From assembly GCF_018638295.1 (NCBI RefSeq), contig NZ_JABTTS010000002.1, positions 310,001 through 374,000 on the forward strand: DNA of 64,000 nucleotides. The letters are read 5' to 3'. The notes under the pieces were generated by a model. That model saw only the letters and a program-made list of their open reading frames with translations, did not search any database and was not told where the DNA came from. The DNA is from Streptomyces sp. CHD11. Its GTDB lineage: Bacteria; Actinomycetota; Actinomycetes; Streptomycetales; Streptomycetaceae. Shown one piece after another: positions 46,169-55,556 of this stretch (its first letter is position 1; every line of letters begins with the position of its first letter). Both the position numbers and the translations under genes were made by a program.

Positions 46169-47482
46169 ATGGATCGGTCTCTCCTCCCCACCCGTCCCGC
46201 GCGCGGACCCTCCTCGCCGGACTTCTGGCGCAGCCCGCTGCGCGGCTCCCGGTTCACCTCGGTCCTCGGGGTGGTTCTCCTCGGCGGCATCACGATCCTC
46301 TTCGTGACGGGACTGCTGTCGTACGCCGCCTACAACCCGGACCTCTCGCCGGTCAACGACAAGACACCCGGCAAAGGGCTCCTCGGCTTCTACCTCTTCT
46401 CCTGGCCCACCGACCCTCCGTGGCTGTACCGGCTCACCCAGGGCGTCCACGTCACGCTCGGCCTGACACTCGTCCCGGTGCTGCTGGCCAAGCTGTGGTC
46501 GGTCGTGCCCCGGCTGTTCACCCTGCCGCCGGTCCGCTCGCTCACCCACGCCCTGGAGCGGATCTCACTGCTGCTCCTCGTCGGCGGGGCGCTCTTCCAG
46601 TTCGTCACGGGCATTCTCAACGTCCAGCTCGACTACGTCTTTCCGGGCTCGTTCTACCCGCTGCACTTCTACGGAGCGTGGGTGTTCTTCGGCGCGTTCC
46701 TCGCCCATACGGTGCTCAAGGCGCCGGTGGCGTTCCGTAATCTGCGCGAGATGCGGGAAGGGCGGGAAGGGCGGGAAGGGCGCGAGGAGCGGGAGGAGCG
46801 GGAGGAGCGGGAGGGGGGCGAGGAGCGGGCGGACGAACTGGCCGCCCCTCACCCCGACCCGCCGACCGTCTCGCGGCGCGGGGCGCTCGGTCTGGTCGGC
46901 GGCGGATCACTGCTCCTGTTCGCCGGCTCCGCCGGGCGCAGCTTCGACGGACCGCTGCGCGAGACCGCCTTCCTCACCCCGCACGGCGGCCCCGAGCCCG
47001 GCAGCGGACCGGCGGGCTTCCAGGTCAACAAGACGGCCGCGTACGCCGGGATCAGGGCGGAGGAGACGACGGAGGAGGCCTGGCGGCTGACCGTCACCGG
47101 GCGGCTGGGCACCGTACGGCTGGCCAGGGCGGACCTGCTCGGCATGCCGCAGCACACCGCCGAGCTGCCCATCGCCTGCGTGGAGGGCTGGTCCACCTCC
47201 GACCAGTCGTGGCGGGGCGTACGGCTGCGGGACCTCGCGGCGCTCGTCGGGCATGACGAGCCGGCGGACGTGTTCGTGGAGTCGCTGCAACGGCGCGGCG
47301 CCTTCCGGCGCGGGGCGCTGCGGGACAACCAGGTGGGCGACCCGCGTTCGCTCCTCGCCCTGTTCGTCAACGGCGAGGAGCTGACCCCCGATCACGGCCA
47401 TCCGGCCCGGATCATCGTCCCCGCGGCGCCCGGTGTGCTCAACACCAAGTGGGTCGCGCGGCTGACCTTCGGTGAGCTGTGA
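46169..47482 (+). CDS. membrane molybdopterin-dependent oxidoreductase
   Basis: This is a 437-residue protein. The N-terminal half has four or five membrane helices with histidines placed as in cytochrome b561-like anchors (LTQGVHVTLGLTL, FYPLHFYGAWVFFGAFLAH). A low-complexity Arg/Glu/Gly linker (about residues 191-222) follows, made of tandem REG and REE units. Then comes a twin-Arg-like SRRGALGLVGGG hydrophobic segment and the sulfite-oxidase-type domain, whose molybdenum-ligating Cys337 is in IACVEGWSTSDQ. The active site would lie outside the membrane. GTG-linked to the next gene (GTGA). Confidence 0.85.
   Translation: MDRSLLPTRPARGPSSPDFWRSPLRGSRFTSVLGVVLLGGITILFVTGLLSYAAYNPDLSPVNDKTPGKGLLGFYLFSWPTDPPWLYRLTQGVHVTLGLTLVPVLLAKLWSVVPRLFTLPPVRSLTHALERISLLLLVGGALFQFVTGILNVQLDYVFPGSFYPLHFYGAWVFFGAFLAHTVLKAPVAFRNLREMREGREGREGREEREEREEREGGEERADELAAPHPDPPTVSRRGALGLVGGGSLLLFAGSAGRSFDGPLRETAFLTPHGGPEPGSGPAGFQVNKTAAYAGIRAEETTEEAWRLTVTGRLGTVRLARADLLGMPQHTAELPIACVEGWSTSDQSWRGVRLRDLAALVGHDEPADVFVESLQRRGAFRRGALRDNQVGDPRSLLALFVNGEELTPDHGHPARIIVPAAPGVLNTKWVARLTFGEL
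46755..46830 (+). repeat. in-gene tandem repeats encoding an Arg/Glu linker
   Basis: GGGAAGGGC units, then GGGAGGAGC units, each 9 bases and in frame, encode REG and REE triplets in the molybdopterin oxidoreductase linker. Copy number is likely to vary between strains without breaking the frame. Confidence 0.75.
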
Positions 47483-47970
47483 GGAGGCCCGGCCGGGTGC
47501 CGGCGCGCCGCGGGATTCCCCGTCCCGCGCCCGGCAGCCCGTTCCGGCTGGTGGTGCTGGTCTGTTCGTTCGTCCTCTGCGGGTATGCGGGGGTGCGGCT
47601 GCTCGACGGCGACTGGCTGCTGGTCGCGCTGTGGTTCGTGGGGGTCGCGGTGATCCACGACCTGGTACTGGTGCCCCTGTACGGGGCGGCCGACCGGGCG
47701 CTGGTGAAGGGCGCCGGCCGGCGGCGGGAGTGGATCAACCATGTGCGGGTGCCGGTCGTGCTGTCCGGGCTGTTGCTGCTCGTGTGGTTTCCGCTGATCA
47801 CGGGGCGGGTGGCGGAACGCTATGAGGGGGTGACGGGGCAGTCGGCGGAGGGTTACGCGGGGCGCTGGCTGATCGTCACCGGTGTGCTGTTCGGGGGGTC
47901 GGCGGTGGTGTTCGGGGTGCGGGTGTGGTGGAGGCGGGTGGGGGTGAGGCTGCCGGCTGACCGGCGGTGA
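47479..47970 (+). CDS. small integral membrane protein, partner of the molybdopterin oxidoreductase
   Basis: This is a 163-residue protein with a basic N-terminus and about four hydrophobic segments (FRLVVLVCSFVLCGYAGV, LLVALWFVGVAVIHDLVLVP, VVLSGLLLLVWFPLITG, WLIVTGVLFGGSAVVFGV). GTG 47479 overlaps the stop of the oxidoreductase (GTGA), implying coupled translation. I do not recognise the family. An accessory role with the oxidoreductase is inferred from coupling alone. Confidence 0.75.
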   Translation: MRRPGRVPARRGIPRPAPGSPFRLVVLVCSFVLCGYAGVRLLDGDWLLVALWFVGVAVIHDLVLVPLYGAADRALVKGAGRRREWINHVRVPVVLSGLLLLVWFPLITGRVAERYEGVTGQSAEGYAGRWLIVTGVLFGGSAVVFGVRVWWRRVGVRLPADRR

Positions 47971-48000
47971 GGGTGCCGGTGGGGGGGTGCCGGGACGGGG

Positions 48001-48072
48001 GTGTTCTCGCCCCCGCCGCCCCTCCTCTCCCCTTCCCCTCCCCTTCCCGTCCCTGGGGCCGGCCCCGGACCT
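48001..48072 (+). repeat. GC-rich Streptomyces intergenic repeat, copy 4 (partial)
   Basis: TCGCCCCCGCCGCCCCTCC, then runs of CCCCTTCCC and TCCCTGGGGCCGGCCCCGGA. It has the left half and central palindrome of the element at 39,549 with an expanded pyrimidine tract. It lies between two convergent operons. Confidence 0.55.
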
Positions 48073-48142
48073 GCGGGTGGGTCGGGGGCCGGACGGGGGC
48101 CGAGGGGCTCGCTCCGTTCCGGGCCCGGTACTTCTACGCCGG

Positions 48143-48847
48143 CTAGGTCGGGCGTAGTGCCGCGAAGGTGCGTCCGTTCGTTGACCACTCCTCATCCGTC
48201 CGCCAGTGGGCGGTCCTGGCGTGGTGGAGGAGTGCGGGGGTGCCGACGCGGGCCCAGGGGAAGGCGGGGCCGGGAGGGCCGTGCAGGTCGGTGACCTGGA
48301 CCAGGGCGCGTTCGTCGACGTCCGGGCCGGGAACCGTCTCGGCGATCAGCAGGCCCCCCGGCGCCAGGAGCAGGGCGAGCCGGTGGAGCAGGGCGACCGG
48401 GTCGCCGCCGATGCCGACGTTGCCGTCCATGAGCAGGGCGGTGCCCCAGCGGCCGGAGCCGGGCAGCGGGTCGAATACGGAGCGGAGCAGCGCCTGCCCG
48501 CCACGCCCGACGGTGTGCGCGACCGCTGCCTCGCTGACGTCGATCCCGAGGGCCCGGTGCCCCCGGTCGCCGAGGGCCGCGACCATCCGCCCCGGCCCGC
48601 AGCCCACGTCCAGCACCGGGCCCTCGCAGCGCCGCAGGACGTCCAGGTCGGTCGCGTCGGCCTCCTCGCACCAGCGTTCCACGTCCAGGGGCAGCAGCCA
48701 TCCGTCGGCGCGGCGCAGGAACAGCGGCCCCCGGCCGGTGTGCAGGGCGTCGGCGTAGGGGTCGGCGGACCAGGCGGGGTCGGAACCGGCGGTCGCCCGC
48801 TGCCGTCCTACGGGCGTGGTCGTGGACACCGCCCGGATGCCGCTCAC
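48143..48847 (-). CDS. SAM-dependent methyltransferase
   Basis: This is a 234-residue class I methyltransferase. The SAM-binding motif is VLDVGCGPGRMVAALGDRGH with the acidic GIDVSEAAV after it. LLAPGGLLIAETVPGPDVD is the post-I/III region. GTG 48847 overlaps the stop of the DUF2064 gene (GTGA). It is the last gene of a three-gene unit with a GT2 glycosyltransferase and a DUF2064 protein, so it may methylate a sugar or lipid made by them. The substrate is unknown. Confidence 0.85.
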   Translation of the reverse strand: MSGIRAVSTTTPVGRQRATAGSDPAWSADPYADALHTGRGPLFLRRADGWLLPLDVERWCEEADATDLDVLRRCEGPVLDVGCGPGRMVAALGDRGHRALGIDVSEAAVAHTVGRGGQALLRSVFDPLPGSGRWGTALLMDGNVGIGGDPVALLHRLALLLAPGGLLIAETVPGPDVDERALVQVTDLHGPPGPAFPWARVGTPALLHHARTAHWRTDEEWSTNGRTFAALRPT

Positions 48848-49467
48848 CGGTGGGCCGCCGTCAGCGTGGCCAGGTGTGCGGCGAAGCGTCCGCCGGGGGC
48901 CGTGGCGGCGACCGCGGCGGCGTCGTACGCCGTGTCCACGTCCCGCAGCCGCGGAAGGTCCCGTACCCGCAGCCGGGCGAGCCGCCGCCGTTGCGCGGCG
49001 CCGGTGTCCGGGGTCGACATGGGTACCCCGCGCAACAGTCCCGGGTCGGGTTCGGCCAGGCCCAGCGCCCAGAAGCCGCCGTCCTCGGCGGGGCCGAAGT
49101 ACGCGTCGCAGCCGGCGAAGTCCACGGTGAGCAGCTCCGGCGTCACCTGGGGCGTGTCCATGCCGATCAGCAGGGCCGGTCCGTCGCACCCGGCGAACGC
49201 CGCGGCCAGCCGCTCGTCGAGACCGCCCGCGCACTGCGGTACGACCTCGACTCCGGGTGGCAGCCACGGTCCCGGCGTTCCGTCCAGCACCAGGACCCGG
49301 CGCCGCGCGGGGGTGCGCGCCACCGCGTCCAGCGTGTCCGCGAGCGCCGCCTCGGCGAGCGCCGCCGCCTCCCCGGGGGTGAACGGCGGGGTCAGCCGGG
49401 TCTTGACCCGGCCCGGACGGGGCTCCTTCGCGATGACGAGCAGTGTCACGGGAGGCGTCGGGGTCAC
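48844..49467 (-). CDS. DUF2064 (TIGR04282-like) glycosyltransferase-fold protein
   Basis: This is a 207-residue protein of the nucleotidyltransferase/GT-A-like fold: LLVIAKEPRPGRVKTRLTPP at the N-terminus (the KTRL signature), LLIGMDTPQVTPELL, and YFGPAEDGGFWALGL. Members sit in operons with GT2 transferases. GTG 49467 overlaps the upstream stop, and its own stop overlaps the methyltransferase start, so all three are tightly coupled. Confidence 0.85.
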   Translation of the reverse strand: MTPTPPVTLLVIAKEPRPGRVKTRLTPPFTPGEAAALAEAALADTLDAVARTPARRRVLVLDGTPGPWLPPGVEVVPQCAGGLDERLAAAFAGCDGPALLIGMDTPQVTPELLTVDFAGCDAYFGPAEDGGFWALGLAEPDPGLLRGVPMSTPDTGAAQRRRLARLRVRDLPRLRDVDTAYDAAAVAATAPGGRFAAHLATLTAAHR

Positions 49468-50180
49468 GATGCCACCTCCGCTGGTGCCTTCGGCTCCTGG
49501 AGCACCCGGCTCATGTCCCGTACCGCCTGCCAGGTGCCGCGCCAGGTGCCGGTCACCTTCGAGGCACCGGTGCGCGGCGCGTACGGGACGTCGTGCTCGG
49601 TGATCCGCCAGCCGGCGTCGGCGGCGCGCACCACCATCTGGAGCGGATAGCCGCTGCGCCGGTCGGTCAGCTCCAGGGCCAGCAGTTCCACGCGCCGGGC
49701 CGCCCGCAGCGGGCCGAGGTCGCGCAGCCGCAGTCCGGTACGGCGGCGCAGCAGCCGGGACAGGGCGAGATTGCCGGTCCGGGCGTGGAGGGGCCAGGCG
49801 TCGCGTGTCTGCGGGCGGCGCCGGCCCAGCACCAGGTCGGCCGCCCCGGTCCGGATCTCGTGGACGAACGGAACGAGCTCCGCCGGATCCAGCGAGGCGT
49901 CGCAGTCGCAGAAGCAGACGATGTCGGCCGTGGCGGCGGTCAGTCCGGCGTGGCAGGCGGCGCCGAACCCGCGCCGCTCCTCGTGGACGACGGTCGCGCC
50001 GAGCTCGCGGGCGATCCGGTCCGAGTCGTCCGTGGAACCGTTGTCCACGACCAGGGCGCGCCAGCCGGGCGGGACGCGGTCCAGTACCCAGGGCAGTGCG
50101 GCGGCCTCGTCGAGACAGGGCAGGACGACGTCCACGGACGCCGGGACCGGTGGGCCGGGAGGGGAGGGGGAGAGGGTCAC
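49464..50180 (-). CDS. GT2 family glycosyltransferase
   Basis: This is a 238-residue cytoplasmic GT-A transferase without membrane segments. VDVVLPCLDEAAALPWVLD and VVDNGSTDDSDRIARELGA form the nucleotide-sugar site, and CFCDCDASLDP holds the metal-binding DxD. The C-terminal GYPLQMVVRAADAGWRI segment resembles dolichyl-phosphate-mannose-synthase-like proteins, which load sugar onto a polyprenyl phosphate. GTG 50180 is chosen because it lies just after the divergent promoter space. First gene of its operon, divergent from a response regulator. Confidence 0.85.
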   Translation of the reverse strand: MTLSPSPPGPPVPASVDVVLPCLDEAAALPWVLDRVPPGWRALVVDNGSTDDSDRIARELGATVVHEERRGFGAACHAGLTAATADIVCFCDCDASLDPAELVPFVHEIRTGAADLVLGRRRPQTRDAWPLHARTGNLALSRLLRRRTGLRLRDLGPLRAARRVELLALELTDRRSGYPLQMVVRAADAGWRITEHDVPYAPRTGASKVTGTWRGTWQAVRDMSRVLQEPKAPAEVAS

Positions 50181-50294
50181 GGCTCTCACCCTACGAACGC
50201 ACAGCGGACATACCGGGCATCGACTCCTTACGGAACACGGACGTCGGCGGCCGGACCGCGCCGCTCGCGCGCGCGGAGGTGCGAGGCTGGCCGC

Positions 50295-51050
<756 letters not shown>

Positions 51051-51053
51051 CCC

Positions 51054-52166
51054 GTGCGGGACACGCTTCTCATCGCCCTGTTCGCCTTCCTCGGAGCCGC
51101 CGCGGCCGGTCTGCTCGGCGCGTGCGTGCTGCTGCTGATCCGGCGCCGGTCACTCACCGCGCATCTCGCGGTGGTCGCCGGGGTCGCGGTGACGGCGATG
51201 CTCGCCGGCACGATGGCCGTCGCCCAGGCCATGTTCCTCTCGGCGCACGACCTGAGCGTGGTGACCACGGTCGTCGCCATGGCCGCCGTGGTCTCCATGG
51301 TCACCGCGCTGCTGCTGGGCCGCTGGGTCGTCGCCCGCAGTCGCGAACTGACGCTCGCCGCCCGCTCCTTCGGCGACGGCGGTGACTTCGCCGCGCCGGA
51401 CGGCCCGGCAACCGCCGAACTGGCCGCCCTCAGCCGCGAACTGGAGGCCACCAGTGTCAGGCTCGCCGAGTCACGGGACCGTGAGCGGGCCCTGGAGTCC
51501 TCCCGGCGGGAACTCGTCGCCTGGATCTCCCACGACCTGCGCACCCCGCTCGCCGGTCTGCGCGCGATGGCCGAGGCGCTGGAGGACGGTGTCGCCGCCG
51601 ACCCCGACCGCTACCTCAAGCAGATCCGCACCGAGGTGGAACGCCTCAACGACATGGTCGGCGACCTCTTCGAACTCTCCCGCATCCACGCGGGCGCGCT
51701 GACCCTCTCACCCTCCCGTGTCTCCCTGTACGACCTCATAGGCGACGCCCTCGCCGGCGCCGACCCGCTCGCCCGTGAGCACGGCGTACGGCTCGTCGGC
51801 GACCGGGTCGAGCCGGTGCCGGTGGAAGTGGACGGACGGGAGATGAGCCGGGTGCTGGGCAACCTGCTGATCAACGCGATCCGCAGGACCCCGGCCGACG
51901 GCACGGTCGCCGTCGCCGCGCGGCGCTCGACCGAGGGTGTGGTGCTCTCCGTGACGGACGGCTGTGGCGGCATCCCCGAGGAGGACCTGCCGCGCGTCTT
52001 CGACACCGGCTGGCGCGGCACCCACGCCCGCACCCCGCCGGCCGGCGCGGGCCTCGGCCTCGCCATCGTCCGCGGCATCGTCGAGGCCCACCGGGGCAGC
52101 ACCACGGTCCGCAACGTCACCGGCGGCTGCCGCTTCGAGGTGACCCTCCCGGCGACGGAGGGCTGA
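51054..52166 (+). CDS. two-component sensor histidine kinase
   Basis: This is a 370-residue kinase with three N-terminal membrane helices (about residues 4-28, 36-58 and 64-88) and almost no extracytoplasmic domain, suggesting it senses a membrane signal. The H-box is LVAWISHDLRTPLAGLRAM, the N-box is RVLGNLLINAIRRTP, with DGCGGIPEEDLPRVFDTG and GAGLGLAIVRGIVEAHRG. GTG 51054 follows GAAGGAG inside the end of the response-regulator gene. The nearby envelope-sugar genes are plausible targets, by context only. Confidence 0.93.
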   Translation: MRDTLLIALFAFLGAAAAGLLGACVLLLIRRRSLTAHLAVVAGVAVTAMLAGTMAVAQAMFLSAHDLSVVTTVVAMAAVVSMVTALLLGRWVVARSRELTLAARSFGDGGDFAAPDGPATAELAALSRELEATSVRLAESRDRERALESSRRELVAWISHDLRTPLAGLRAMAEALEDGVAADPDRYLKQIRTEVERLNDMVGDLFELSRIHAGALTLSPSRVSLYDLIGDALAGADPLAREHGVRLVGDRVEPVPVEVDGREMSRVLGNLLINAIRRTPADGTVAVAARRSTEGVVLSVTDGCGGIPEEDLPRVFDTGWRGTHARTPPAGAGLGLAIVRGIVEAHRGSTTVRNVTGGCRFEVTLPATEG

Positions 52167-52174
52167 GCCCCACG

Positions 52175-52203
52175 GAGCCGCCACCCCGGCGCCCGGGTGG
52201 CTC
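52175..52203. terminator. bidirectional terminator
   Basis: GAGCC-G-CCACCC faces GGGTGGCTC between the convergent kinase and epimerase genes. The right arm overlaps the epimerase stop codon. Confidence 0.55.
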
Positions 52204-53203
52204 AGTCGCCCCGCAGGCCCGCCGCCGCGAACTCCCGCATGCCCTCCTCGAAGCCGGTCTCCGGCTTCCAGCCCAGCTCGGCCCGCAGCCGGGCGGAGTC
52301 GGCGGTGATGTGGCGGACGTCGCCCAGGCGGTACTCGCCGGTGACGACGGGGTCCGGGCCGCCGTACGCCACCGCCAGGGCGCGGGCCATCTCGCCGACC
52401 GTGCGGGGCGTACCGCTGCCCGTGTTGTACGCGGTGAACACCCCGGCGGCGGGCTCCGCCTCCAGCGCGGCGACGTTCGCCGCCGCCACGTCCCGTACGT
52501 GGACGAAGTCCCGGCGCTGGCCGCCGTCCTCGAAGACACGCGGAGCCTCACCGCGGGCCAGCGCGGAGCGGAAGAAGGAGGCGACCCCCGCGTACGGGGT
52601 GTCCCGGGGCATACCGGGGCCGTAGACGTTGTGGTAGCGAAGCGACACCGCGGAGCCGCCCGTCGACCGGGCCCACGCGGCGGACAGATGTTCCTGCGCC
52701 AGTTTCGTCGTGGCGTACACATTGCGGGGGTCGGCCGGGGCGTCCTCACCGACCAGGCCGGGTTCGAGGGCCGCGCCGCACACCGGGCACGTGGGCTCGA
52801 ACCGTCCGGCCTCGAGGTCGGCGACCGCCCGCGGCCCCGGCCGCACCGTCCCGTGCCGGGCACAGACGTAGCGGCCCTCGCCGTACACCACCATCGAACC
52901 GGCCAGCACCAGCCGGGCCACCCCGGCCTCCGCCATCGCGGCGAGCAGCACCGCCGTACCGAGATCGTTGCGGGAGACGTACTCCGGGGCGTCGGCGAAG
53001 GAGGTGCCGAGGCCGACCATCGCCGCCTGGTGGCAGACCGCGTCCACTCCGGACACCGCCTCGCGCACCGCGCCGGGGGAGCGGACGTCCGCCGTCGGAT
53101 CGCCGCGGACGTCGAAGACCACGGGCTCGTGCCCGCGCTCCCCGAGCACCTCGACGACATGGGACCCGATGAACCCGGCACCGCCGGTGACCAGTACGCG
53201 CAT
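52202..53203 (-). CDS. NAD-dependent epimerase/dehydratase with cysteine-rich insert
   Basis: This is a 333-residue extended short-chain dehydrogenase. The NAD-binding motif is MRVLVTGGAGFIGSHVV, the catalytic Tyr and Lys are in NVYATTKLAQEH, and SLRYHNVYGPGMPRDT is typical of nucleotide-sugar 4-epimerases. Between the core strands is an unusual insert carrying YVCARHG and TCPVCGAALEPG, a possible zinc ribbon. It may make a nucleotide sugar for the nearby glycosyltransferases. ATG 53203. Confidence 0.85.
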   Translation of the reverse strand: MRVLVTGGAGFIGSHVVEVLGERGHEPVVFDVRGDPTADVRSPGAVREAVSGVDAVCHQAAMVGLGTSFADAPEYVSRNDLGTAVLLAAMAEAGVARLVLAGSMVVYGEGRYVCARHGTVRPGPRAVADLEAGRFEPTCPVCGAALEPGLVGEDAPADPRNVYATTKLAQEHLSAAWARSTGGSAVSLRYHNVYGPGMPRDTPYAGVASFFRSALARGEAPRVFEDGGQRRDFVHVRDVAAANVAALEAEPAAGVFTAYNTGSGTPRTVGEMARALAVAYGGPDPVVTGEYRLGDVRHITADSARLRAELGWKPETGFEEGMREFAAAGLRGD

Positions 53204-53256
53204 GCGCCCACGCTAGGCCCGCACCCCGCCCGATCGCGGGACCGTGCCCCGAGCCG

Positions 53257-54720
53257 TCACCGGTCCGTAAGACCCGCCCCCGGCAGCCGTACCGTGAACA
53301 CGGTCGCCCCCGGCGTGCTCTCCAGTTCGATGTCGCCGCCGTGCGCCCGGACCAGTGACCGGGCGACCGCGAGGCCCAGGCCGCTGCCGCCCCGGTCGCG
53401 GCTGCGTGCTTTGTCGACGCGGTAGAAGCGGTCGAAGACCCGCTCCCGGTCCTCCGCCGGGACACCGGGGCCCGTGTCGGTCACCCGCACCAGCGTGGAG
53501 GGCGGGCCGCCGGTCACGGACACCGCCACCGACACCGGGGTGCCGGCCGGTGTGTGCACGGCGGCGTTGGTGAGCAGGTTGTCCAGGACCTGCCGGATGC
53601 GCTGCGGGTCCAGGCGCAGGATCAGCGGGCCGGCACCGGCCGTCACCGTCAGCGGGTGTCCCGGGTGGCCCGCCCGGAAGGCGTCGGCGGCCTGCTGGAC
53701 CAGCTCCGCCAGATACGTGTCCACCGGCCGCAGCGGCGCCTCCACCTCCGCCGCGTCCAGCCGGGCGAGCAGCAGCAGATCGTCGAGCAGTACCCCCATC
53801 CGGGCGGCCTCCGCCCGCAGCCGGGCCAGATGGCGTTCGCGTTCGGCGGGCTCGTTGGCGGCCGCGTACTGGAACAGGTCCGCGTAGCCGCGTACCGACA
53901 TCAGCGGGGTGCGCAGCTCGTGCGAGGCGTCCGCGACGAAGCGGCGCAGCCGCGACTCCGCCTCCGCGCGGACCGCGAGGGAGTCGTCGATGTGCTCCAG
54001 CATCGTGTTGAAGGCGGTGCGCAGCTCCGCCACCTCCAGGCCCCCGTCCCGCCCGTCCGCGCGCAGCGGCAGCCGCGCCGCGGACTCCGTCAGGTCGTGC
54101 GAGGCGATGCCGTGCGCGGTGTGCGCCATGTCGCTCAGCGGTTTCAGCCCGCGCCGCAGCATCCGCCGCCCGGTCACCACCAGGGCGAGCAGCGCGAGGG
54201 CGAACACCACGACCTGCACCGTGATCAGCTGCTCGACGGTCTGCTCGACGTCCTTCACGGGAGCGGCGCTCACCAGCACCACCCCCGGTTCCACCTCGCA
54301 GCCGCGCAGCCGGTAGGTGCCCTCCCCGTCGATCCGCGCGGTGCGCGTCAGTTCGGTGTCGGAGTGCGCCATCGCCCGTGCGAGATCGGCCAGCGCCCGG
54401 GTGTCGTCGGGCACGTCGGAGGGCTTGCGCAGCGTGACCGCCGCGCCGGAGGCGGAGACGTCGTACACCGCCGTGTACCAGCCGTAGTACGGCTTGCGCC
54501 GCACCGTGCCGTGGGCCGCCGCGTCCTTGGCCTGCACGGTCTGGATCAGTTTCAGCTGGTCGCCCAGCTGACGCTCCAGATAGTCGTGCATGTACGTGGT
54601 GAGGGCGGTCCCGACGACCGCGAACACGGCGAGCGACAGCACCCCGAGGCCCAGCGTCAGCCGGGTGCGCAGCCGCGTCCCGCGGTACAGGTCCCGCAGC
54701 CGTCGTAGCGCCGCGGTCAC
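53257..54720 (-). CDS. two-component sensor histidine kinase with extracytoplasmic domain
   Basis: This is a 487-residue kinase. Two membrane helices (about 20-42 and 167-187) flank an extracytoplasmic domain of some 125 residues. A HAMP linker follows, then the H-box DASHELRTPLMSVRGYADLF, the N-box RIRQVLDNLLTNAAVHTP, and ATP-lid motifs TDTGPGVPAEDRERVFDRF and GGSGLGLAVARSLV. GTG 54720 overlaps the response-regulator stop (GTGA). The pair is divergent from the flavocytochrome operon at 55557, which it may control. Confidence 0.93.
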   Translation of the reverse strand: MTAALRRLRDLYRGTRLRTRLTLGLGVLSLAVFAVVGTALTTYMHDYLERQLGDQLKLIQTVQAKDAAAHGTVRRKPYYGWYTAVYDVSASGAAVTLRKPSDVPDDTRALADLARAMAHSDTELTRTARIDGEGTYRLRGCEVEPGVVLVSAAPVKDVEQTVEQLITVQVVVFALALLALVVTGRRMLRRGLKPLSDMAHTAHGIASHDLTESAARLPLRADGRDGGLEVAELRTAFNTMLEHIDDSLAVRAEAESRLRRFVADASHELRTPLMSVRGYADLFQYAAANEPAERERHLARLRAEAARMGVLLDDLLLLARLDAAEVEAPLRPVDTYLAELVQQAADAFRAGHPGHPLTVTAGAGPLILRLDPQRIRQVLDNLLTNAAVHTPAGTPVSVAVSVTGGPPSTLVRVTDTGPGVPAEDRERVFDRFYRVDKARSRDRGGSGLGLAVARSLVRAHGGDIELESTPGATVFTVRLPGAGLTDR

Positions 54721-55406
54721 TCGGTCGCCTGCCGGATCACGTAGCCGAAGCCCCGTACGGTCTGGATCAGCGGCTCACCGGCGTCGTCCAGCTTGCGGCG
54801 CAGCCGGCTGACCACCAGCTCCACCACATTGGACCGGCCGCCGAAGCCGTACTCCCACACATGGTCCAGGATCTGCGCCTTGGTGAGCACGGTCGGCGAG
54901 CGGCGCATCAGATAGCGCAGCACCTCGTACTCGGTCGGCGTCAGCGACAGCAGCCGTTCCCCGCGCCGCACCTCACGGGTGTCCTCGTCCATCGTCAGGT
55001 CCGCCACCCGCAGCACCGACCGCTGGAACCCCGGGCCCGCGCTGCGCCGCAGCACCGTCCGCAGCCGCGCCATCAGCTCCTCCACGGCGAACGGCTTGAC
55101 CAGGTAGTCGTCCCCGCCCCGGGTCAGCCCGGCCACCCGGTCGGCGACCCCGTCCCGCGCGGTGAGGAACACCACCGGCACCATCGTCCCGGAGCGCCGC
55201 AGCCGGTCGAGCACACCGAAGCCGTCGATGTCCGGCAGCATCAGGTCCAGCACCACGATGTCCGGGCGGAACCCGGCGGCGTGGCGCAGCGCCTCGTCAC
55301 CGGAGTTGGCGGTCACCGCCTCCCAGCCCTCGTACCGGGCGACCGTCGCCACCAGGTCGGCTATCGGCGGGTCGTCGTCCACGACGAGGAGGCGTACTTT
55401 TTCCAC
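54717..55406 (-). CDS. OmpR/PhoB-type response regulator
   Basis: This is a 229-residue regulator. The receiver starts EKVRLLVVDDDPP, with phosphoacceptor Asp54 in VVLDLMLPDIDG, VVFLTARDG and YLVKPFAVEEL. The winged-helix domain has LTPTEYEVLRYLMRRSPTVL and RSNVVELVVSRLRRKLDD. GTG 55406 begins the conserved sequence. The 150-base gap to the divergent flavocytochrome gene must hold both promoters. It forms a coupled pair with the downstream kinase. Confidence 0.93.
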   Translation of the reverse strand: MEKVRLLVVDDDPPIADLVATVARYEGWEAVTANSGDEALRHAAGFRPDIVVLDLMLPDIDGFGVLDRLRRSGTMVPVVFLTARDGVADRVAGLTRGGDDYLVKPFAVEELMARLRTVLRRSAGPGFQRSVLRVADLTMDEDTREVRRGERLLSLTPTEYEVLRYLMRRSPTVLTKAQILDHVWEYGFGGRSNVVELVVSRLRRKLDDAGEPLIQTVRGFGYVIRQATE

Positions 55407-55556
55407 CCGCCCATACTGCGGCACCCGGCTTCCGGTGCCACCGGCCGGTGCACTTCCGGGTCCCGATCGACAGGAAGCCGAAAGCCGGCCGACAGCCGAT
55501 CGACAGCGCCCGCGACCAGGCTCGGTGTCCCAGGATCCGATCAAGGAGTCTCCGGC

